A DNA stretch of 64,000 nucleotides from Torymus aiolomorphi. Lineage: Eukaryota > Arthropoda > Insecta > Hymenoptera > Torymidae. Location: NCBI GenBank assembly GCA_036365515.1, contig CM070873.1:227493876-227557875 (forward strand), read 5' to 3'. Shown piece by piece: positions 56,943 through 64,000 of this stretch. How positions within the stretch are numbered: position 1 is the stretch's first letter; the number at the start of each line of letters is the position of its first letter. Made by a program: the position numbers and the translations under genes. The notes beneath the pieces were generated by a model that was given only the letters and a program-made list of their open reading frames with translations, searched no databases and was not told the DNA's origin.

Positions 56943-58869
56943 AAGTTCAATGTTTATTTACTAAAGCTTACAGAATAAATGAAAGTGCGCCGCCGGCTAA
57001 AATTTCAGCGCCACAATGAAGAAGTTTTATTGCACGAATTATTACACTGCCACTTTGCCTTTAAAATTAAGGCTATAAGACATAAGCAGCATCATCCGAC
57101 GTGATTGCGATTTTAAGTTGCCTCGTCGACTTTGCATTGAACCCGCGCGCGTATACTAACCCTGACTTACTGCGACTGGCTAGCACGTGGAATTAGACTA
57201 AGTATACAATGCATCGTGTGCGATGACGCCACTTAAGCGGTGACCATGAAAGACGAGCTCTACCCGCGTCTTTAGTAAATTTTCGTCAATAATACTGTTC
57301 TTTACTTCTACGTTCTATATACAAAGTGTAGTTATGGTATAAAGTTGATGAGGGGACGGTTAATTATTGGTATGACGTTTATGACATCAAATTTGCGAAG
57401 CATCTCGTGACTTTCAATGCTTCGTTTATGTATTTTCTTTGGATTATGGACATGAAATTCTACAAAACCTAATTCTTAATTAAATGTCTGTCAATTTAAT
57501 TAATTGAAGATTTAATGGGAGAACATGAGCAATATTTTTATTACATGTTTAAAACAAAGTAAATTTTTTATAAAAATATCCTTCCTTGTTAATTCTGTTT
57601 TGCGAATTGTCTAGAGTAACTTTAAGTGAATGGATAATGCATGATTTGCACACGTCCACTTATACAACTTAAATATTAAATAGTAAAATCGTATTTCAGT
57701 CTTTAGACTGTTATTTCAAATAACTCTTGTTTGACTTCAAAGTAGATTTCTTATCTCGTAAAGTTTCTCACTCTATTTACAAACAAAAAGTAGTATTCAT
57801 CAATCCTTTATTTTACGCTATATATGAATATAAATTCAATTCAATATTAGACGGTTTTTTATAAAGTAAAAAACTGTGTCGCGCGAGACCTAAACACGAT
57901 GCACCTAAAATCAAACATATAACATTCACTCAAAAACTCGTCAATGGAAAAATCTATTTGCCCTCAACAGATGTTATCACGACACGTGAAAAGTCAATAA
58001 CTATTCACGGACCCACTCCACCGTAACGAGATTTGAGCTAAAACGCACCTAACGAGCCCCGGAGAATCAATACGCACATTACACGAAAGTCAACGGCGCA
58101 GCGTATAGCACCTACCTCGACATTGCCTTGTTTGCTAAAAGATCCCAGGGCAACGCGCGCGGCTTCGTTACGCTGTAATAATCCGGTGAGTCGCGAACCC
58201 AAACCGCCTCATTATACATAGCAGCTAGCGCAGCGTAAAACAGAACGCGCAGGTGAGAAAAAGGGGAGCGCGCGTGGGAGCGCCGATTGCCGTGCGAGCG
58301 CGATCGATTATTCGGGAGTCGGTTACTGCACCGAACCCATGTGTGCATGTGAGGTAGATAACAGGTAGACGGAGGGAGAGAGAACACACCCAGAAAGGGG
58401 TGGGTGGGTGTCTATGTATGGACGGCTGACGCTCTCTTGAGTCGCGCCACTGCCGAGCCCTTAATGTAGCGCCTATCTCGCAGCGGCGCGCTCTCATTCT
58501 TATTTCCGCGTATACCTATAGTTATATGTTCTGCACTCGCTCTTAAAACACTGCTCGAGCTTAGCGCTCGAAGCTTCGTTACGTATTGAAAATCAACGAT
58601 ATTTGCCGACACAGTTCCTCTTGTTTATTTATAATGTAATGTAATTTACATGACATATATTTTATCTGAACATTATGAAATTATGTAGGTCTCGTTATTA
58701 AATTAAATATGATAAATTAAGTTTATTCAACTGTAAGATTTATCGTGCTCTAGAAACTTTATCGTCATCACTCTTTGAATAATAATAACTTCTGTAATTG
58801 GACGCCAATTGAAAATAACAATATTAATTTTTTTATTATTAATGTATATCTATATCTCTAAATTCGAAT
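56943..58869. other. Intergenic DNA with one CpG-rich band
   Basis: Mostly AT-rich with a CpG-rich band at about 58.0-58.6 kb that contains short frames on the - strand. No domain or splice structure is supported. Confidence 0.45.
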
Positions 58870-58969
58870 AAGTGAAATTCACTTCAAATAAGTGAATATT
58901 CACTTATTATAAGTACATAGTCGTCCACTTATTCGATAAGTGCATTATATAGTTACCTATATAGGTAAC
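58870..58969. repeat. Cluster of short palindromes with AAGTG/CACTT cores
   Basis: Within 100 bp there are a perfect 22-bp palindrome (58887-58908, half-site AATAAGTGAAT), two near-palindromes with the same AAGTG/CACTT half-sites (58870-58884 and 58926-58942) and a perfect 18-bp palindrome (58952-58969, GTTACCTATATAGGTAAC). Confidence 0.85.
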
Positions 58970-61250
58970 ATATGAAACTCATAATAATTATTTCTTTTGA
59001 AAATTCAACCCGTATTTCTCTAAAATCAATACTATTCTTTTTTTTTTTTTAAATTGCTCCTACGTGAATGAAGAAATGATTGAAATGTCTCGTGTAAGTC
59101 TGATAACGACGGCCTTCACACTGTTATCAGCTAAAGAGGTTGATCGAACAAACTTACGAAATTGCAAACTAGTAGAACTTCAAGTACTTTCACAACCATT
59201 CGCGTGTGTGGAATGAAGTTTAAGCATTCTGTGCGCGTCAGCTCAATAAGACGCCCAAGAGCTTTTGCTACAGGGCAACTTATTCGCTCAACTGATTTTC
59301 TGGCCAAATACATGTGTAAAATTGAATGTTATTGGTTTCACTCTTGATATATATATATATATACGTGAGGCATTTATAGATGCGAGTCAACTATATATAT
59401 TCTATACGAGAGTAATTCAGCCATCGATCAAAACATAAAGCTATGAATTTACAATATGAATGTAAAAATGGATTATTTGTTAATCACTATTTTGGTTGTA
59501 TGCTATTTCATTACTAATATTTTATTTTGTTGTTTTTATCAGTCAAAAAGTTTCTAATTACTTTTTTGCGTGATGCTTTCGACTTAATATGTTTTTCTAC
59601 CATGCATATTTGGAACATTATCAGAATATAAAACTGATGTGTGACGGACGTAGTATATTTGTATCCTATTTGTGTGTTGTTCTCTTATGTCCCTTTGTGT
59701 GGCAGATTAAAGTGCCCTAAATGACACAGTATTCTAGCTCTCATTTTTAGTACGTGTAACCTGTTTGCCTATAACGCTGTTTTGGATTGACATCAATACC
59801 ACGTTATTTAGACGATTTTTTGGATTAAAAATTTATTTTTTCAGACCACGAAGTATTTTTTGTATATTCTACGCCTCAATTATTATTCTACTCTTACACA
59901 ATGAACTTGAGAAAATTTTGAGTGAAATATTTGAACATTCTTTTATTTCAGTCTTAAATAAGCAATAAGACCTAAACAAAAAAATTTCACTCGAAAAATT
60001 CTCTCTTTATACTCACCCTTCACCCTCGCATTTTCTCCTTTCCCGTACACTTCACTCCGCCCCTTGGCTCGCTCGTTCTCGTGTGCTCACTGTCCTCTTG
60101 TTTACGCTCTTCCACATGCGCTCGCTTTCACCCTCGCTCGTCAGAGCAACTTCGCCAGTGTTCATCCCCGTATAATATGAACGCGTTTACGACGTAGTCG
60201 TCGTGTCCGGTAACTGGGTCAAGGACGTTCGATACCCCGCGCGTGTCGAGCGTATCGTCTTCTTCGTGACAAGCGTACGCGCGAGCGCAGGGGTTCAAAA
60301 GTGCTGACGGCCCAGCCGTCCAATATATCGGTCCCGTGTAATGAAACAGCCGCGCGAGCGAATAATGCACCATCGACGAGTTTATTCATGTCAAGTGCCA
60401 TTTTTGCTCTTTCTCGCCGGATCGGGATGCTGGGCCGAGGAAAGAGTTGTTGCTGCGGCCTATGGAAACGTCTTTGATGGCGCTTTCGAGAAAAAATGTT
60501 GTTACTTAATTGGGAGTAGTTAAAGATGTTAGTGCTTGATTAAAGTTTTTTTTTTATTATTACGCCATTATTGGCTTAAAAAGCTGAGTGGTCTTTAAAC
60601 TAATGTTAAGACTGAAAATTAGATGAGAAAAATTGCCTGAAAAAAAAAACTTAAAATATAGTAAAAAGAAATTTTTAACAATTAAATATGTGTGTATAAG
60701 TGGAATGATGTATTTATTTAAGATATTTTATAATTAAATGAACAAACAGTTTGGGCGATTCAGATTTAAAGGTTGTTTGTAAATCCTTGTAACATCTTTA
60801 ACGGGGTTAAGTATAATCGATTGGTCGAAGATAATGAGTATACCGTAATTCTGTTTGTTGATTAATGAATCGAATGTTTGCCTGTAAGCTAATTTGAAAT
60901 ACGTACTTTGATAATTTTAGTTCTCAGAGCACACAAATATGTAAATCAATTGTGTTCTAATCAAATTTAATTTATAATTATCACAAACTTTGGATGGTAC
61001 ATTTTTTTATATTGCAACTTAAACCAAAAACCACTTTACGATTAAAAAAGTCCGCTAATATATTTATGGATAACTTTATTTTACAATGATTTTATCATGA
61101 CTCTAGTTGAATGACCGTCAGATGTAAACTACAGTGGAAATAATAAATGTCTCGAATTTATCAAAATTTCGGAATTGGCAACTTAAATAACAGTTATTTA
61201 CAGTTTTTTACAGTTTCCAAAATTATAAAAAAATACTTTTTTTGTAAATT
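58970..61250. other. AT-rich DNA with a small CpG-rich band near 60.0-60.5 kb
   Basis: No gene is supported. The CpG-rich band carries an 81-codon - strand frame at 60128-60373 of ordinary amino-acid composition but no recognised domain. Confidence 0.4.
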
Positions 61251-62184
61251 GCTCGTTTTCTTATCATAAATAGTTGCAAAGTGACACCCAATAGAAGAAA
61301 CATAATTTTTTAATGAAATAGTTTTCAGGAGGGTGTGTACTCTCCTTGTCAGTTCTTTGCAAAAAAAAAGTATTTTTGTTATAATTTTAGATGTTATAAT
61401 TTAAAAAATTATGTTTCTTCTATTGACTGCCACTTTGCAAATATTTATGATACGAAAACGAGCAAAAAAGATTGTAAAAGTAGACAGAAAAAGCAGAGCT
61501 TTAGGTATTTCGTTAAAAATATTGATTCTTCGTCAAATCGCAAGCATTTAAAGATAGCATAAAAAACGGTTAATAATGTCTCTTCTTTTTAAAAGTTTTA
61601 ATGGGACGCATTGTTAATCATTTTCTTATGCTATTTTTGATTGCTTGCAATTCAACGAAGAATTAATATTTTTTAACGCAACAATGCTTAACCCCTTAAC
61701 TGGTGTGACTTTTACAACTTTTCGTGCCAAAACTGGTAGCCGTAAATAATAATTCTGATGTCAGATTTCGATTCAGTGACCTCAAAAACAGTTGTATACC
61801 AAGTTTTGTCCAAATCTGTTGAGAATTGCAAAAGTTATTCAAATATGTACATATATGATCCATTGCCAGATTTGACACGACTTTTTTTTGTACATATATG
61901 ATCCATTGCCAGTTAAGGGGTTAAACTTTAGCTTTTTCTGTCTACTTTTATAATCTGTTTTGCTCGTTTTCGTATTATAAATACTTGCAAACTGTCATTC
62001 AATAGAATAGACATCATTTTTTAACGAAATAGAGCATATTTTGAGATTAAATTGCCCATATCTCCAGAAAACAGGCCTATTTGATAGAATTGTGGTCACT
62101 GGGCTTCATTTTTAGATACCAAAAATCAACATTCAAAGCCCCGTTGGAATCGTTTCGCGGAGAGTATGCACTCTCCTTGTGAGT
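61251..62184. repeat. Folded repeat: three related arms in alternating orientation
   Basis: Arm A at 61251-61320 recurs inverted at 61401-61463 and again in the original orientation at 61962-62031 (shared strings such as GCTCGTTTTC). A second arm at about 61459-61566 is inverted at 61612-61684 plus 61925-61966. A short string ending ACTCTCCTTGT recurs at 61331-61350 and 62161-62180. The second arm's copy is interrupted by the TTAA-flanked element at 61688-61924. No coding capacity. Confidence 0.7.
61688..61924. mobile_element. piggyBac-type MITE with TTAA target-site duplication
   Basis: TTAA at 61688-61691 and 61921-61924 flanks a 229-bp interior with perfect 12-bp terminal inverted repeats, CCCCTTAACTGG and CCAGTTAAGGGG. 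TTAA duplication and ends starting CCC are typical of piggyBac-family insertions. Inside, a 24-bp direct repeat occurs at 61846-61869 and 61889-61912. There is no transposase, so it is non-autonomous. It interrupts an older repeat. Confidence 0.8.
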
Positions 62185-62764
62185 ACAACTGTAAATAAAG
62201 GTAAATAAATAATGTAAAAAGCTGTTAGAAGAATGTAAGAAAATGGAAATACCTGTAACAATATATAGCTGTTAAAAGAGGTATTATTAACTGCAAAAAT
62301 CTGTAAATAACTATTAGTATAACTTTTAGTAACTATTTTTATGTTCTAATCTGCACATTTTATAATACACTTTTATATTTTTATTACGCTTATCTCATAC
62401 TCTTTTACAGTTATCAACGATTACTTTTATTTATTTTGTCTACTAGAGCTTCAGAGTATAGTTTCTAAATTCACGTATCTTAATGGTTGTTTTGTTTTTC
62501 GAATGATTAGCGTTTGTATAATATAGTATACATATTACTTTGTACATACAGACAAATCTGACAAGTCTTTATTATTAAATTAATATTACTACAAATACAT
62601 ACATATACTTATGTTTTATATAACGTTAATAAACACATTTTTTAAATGCAAACATTATCATACTTTTCTTTTCATTTAAAAATTACTTATATATTCAGTT
62701 TTTCAAAAAATTTTCAAAAAAAACTCAAAGTCAATAATTTTGGATTATATACACTGTTAAAAGG

Positions 62765-63118
62765 ATTTGCATTAAATTTAATGAACATGTGTATAAAGCA
62801 AATTTCAAGTACGTAAATTAAAACCAAATTAATGAAATTACCTGAAAATAAATGTGCAAATAACTGAAAATTAATGCAAATCTGCATTACAATTAAGGAA
62901 AATCTGCATTACAATTAATGTAAATCAGCATTACAATTTATGCGAATTTGCATTACAATTAATGCAAATCTGCATTAAAATTAATGCAAACCTGCATTAC
63001 AATTAATGCAAATCTGCATTATAATGTGTGCAAAATTGATGGAATTCTGCATTGTAATTAATGCAAATCCGCATTACAATTAATGCAAATCTGCATTACA
63101 ATTTATGCAAATCAGTAT
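62765..63118 (+). repeat. Degenerate ~22-bp minisatellite carrying repeated ATGCAAAT octamers
   Basis: The unit reads approximately AATGCAAATCTGCATTACAATT and is repeated with point changes about eleven times from 62870 to 63118. Exact ATGCAAAT or its complement occurs eight times from 62765 to 63112. The repeat has no coding capacity and no spacer structure like CRISPR. Confidence 0.85.
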
Positions 63119-64000
63119 TTTTTGTTCCAGCAACAATGTTAATTTATGCATATAACTTTTTAATATTATAAATTTTCGCATTTTCATTAAAGAACTTGTC
63201 TCTTTAATTAATCGCATTTTTATTATCGCAGAAAAAAACTTACATAAAATTTTCGACCTAACCTTGGATTACTACGCACGCACGCTATCCGTTACGCTAT
63301 CGCTCGCTTGAAGAAGTTTGACATTTTCATCTACATAAGGTGCATTATCCATATTAATTCAATTGATATTACATTTTGATTATTCAACTAAAATATTAAT
63401 GGCTTTTAAGAATTATTTATTTCAACAATATTTTAAGTAAATGAGTTCGATTTTATGTAAAGTTAATTAAGGTGATGTGAAATACCGATAATTTTTGAAC
63501 GTGTACATGTTATGCAAATACTAATAGAATTACTCAAAAAATTTTTAGAGTATAGTATTTACATATACTGAGCGCCTGACAATCCTGTTTAAAAAAAAAA
63601 ATACTTAGAAATTATTTAATTAAATAAAAACCGCAATGCCGGTAAGTAGGAATCTGCATTTGTATAATTTTGATCTAGTTTTTAAACGAGCATATCAGAT
63701 GGAAATGCTAATAAAATCACTCAAAAAAATTTCTGAGCATACCCAGGCGAAAATAAAACTTTACAAATAATTATTAATAACAATATACGACTTTTTATAA
63801 TTTAAAAAAAAAGTTTATAACTGTTCATAACTGTTTATAAAGATAGGATTTGAGACTATAGTAACAGTTTATAAAAGTTATCAACAGTTTTTTTCTGTTA
63901 TGAACAGCTAAAAAAAGTTTATAACAGTTATAAACTTGTATTTACTTTTTTGGGCTGCAGTGGATAACCATAAAATCAATCTGTAAAAAGTTATTATCAG
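63119..64000. other. AT-rich terminal segment with short ACAGTTTATAA-type repeats
   Basis: Very AT-rich with no coding evidence. From about 63800 to 63935 short related strings (GTTTATAA, AACAGTT, GTTATAAC) recur in both orientations, suggesting a degraded repeat. The window ends here. Confidence 0.5.

Noticed and set aside
62870..63118. Regular short repeats that might suggest a CRISPR array
   Set aside because: Units are contiguous with no unique spacers, and the host is a eukaryote; this is a minisatellite.

Overview
This window is nuclear DNA from an insect, most likely a hymenopteran and perhaps a chalcidoid-type parasitoid wasp. The evidence is short spliced exons with GT-AG borders, AT-rich introns banded with very CpG-rich stretches, abundant GA/CT microsatellites, MITE-like repeats, and proteins of the insect Rolling pebbles/TANC, MADF-BESS and TPPP families. 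The order is an inference from composition and gene content. No bacterial-type operons, CRISPR arrays, rRNA or tRNA genes were found.

Three protein-coding genes can be supported. (1) rols/TANC on the + strand fills most of the window. A first coding exon at 2437-2521 joins, in matching phase across a 32-kb intron, to fifteen more exons between 34573 and 46503. The assembled reading frame is 4692 nt with no internal stop (1563 residues). It encodes a C3HC4 RING finger, a serine-rich linker, a STAND-type P-loop ATPase region, an ankyrin block and TPR-like repeats. (2) A two-exon MADF-BESS transcription-factor gene (583 residues) lies on the - strand at 29008-32917, wholly inside rols intron 1. 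(3) A three-exon TPPP/ringer gene (218 residues) lies on the - strand at 49505-51203, tail-to-tail with rols across about 2.4 kb of AT-rich DNA.

Layout: 1-1716 is AT-rich flank. 1717-2521 is a CpG-rich promoter-like stretch, leader and rols exon 1. 2522-34572 is rols intron 1, with alternating CpG-rich and AT-rich bands, microsatellites and the nested MADF-BESS gene. 34573-46503 holds rols exons 2-16, with repeats in introns 4 and 5. 46504-49504 is the convergent 3' region. 49505-51203 is the TPPP gene. 51204-64000 has no supportable gene but holds CpG-rich bands, a hairpin MITE, a palindrome cluster, a folded repeat interrupted by a piggyBac-type MITE with TTAA duplications, and an octamer-bearing minisatellite.

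Known family roles suggest that Rols is a scaffold (in Drosophila it acts in myoblast fusion) and that TPPP/Ringer bundles microtubules. The MADF-BESS protein is a likely DNA-binding regulator. No common pathway can be shown; the clearest link is physical, the nesting of one gene in another's intron. All splice structures were built by eye from phase, consensus sites and family resemblance, not from transcripts.
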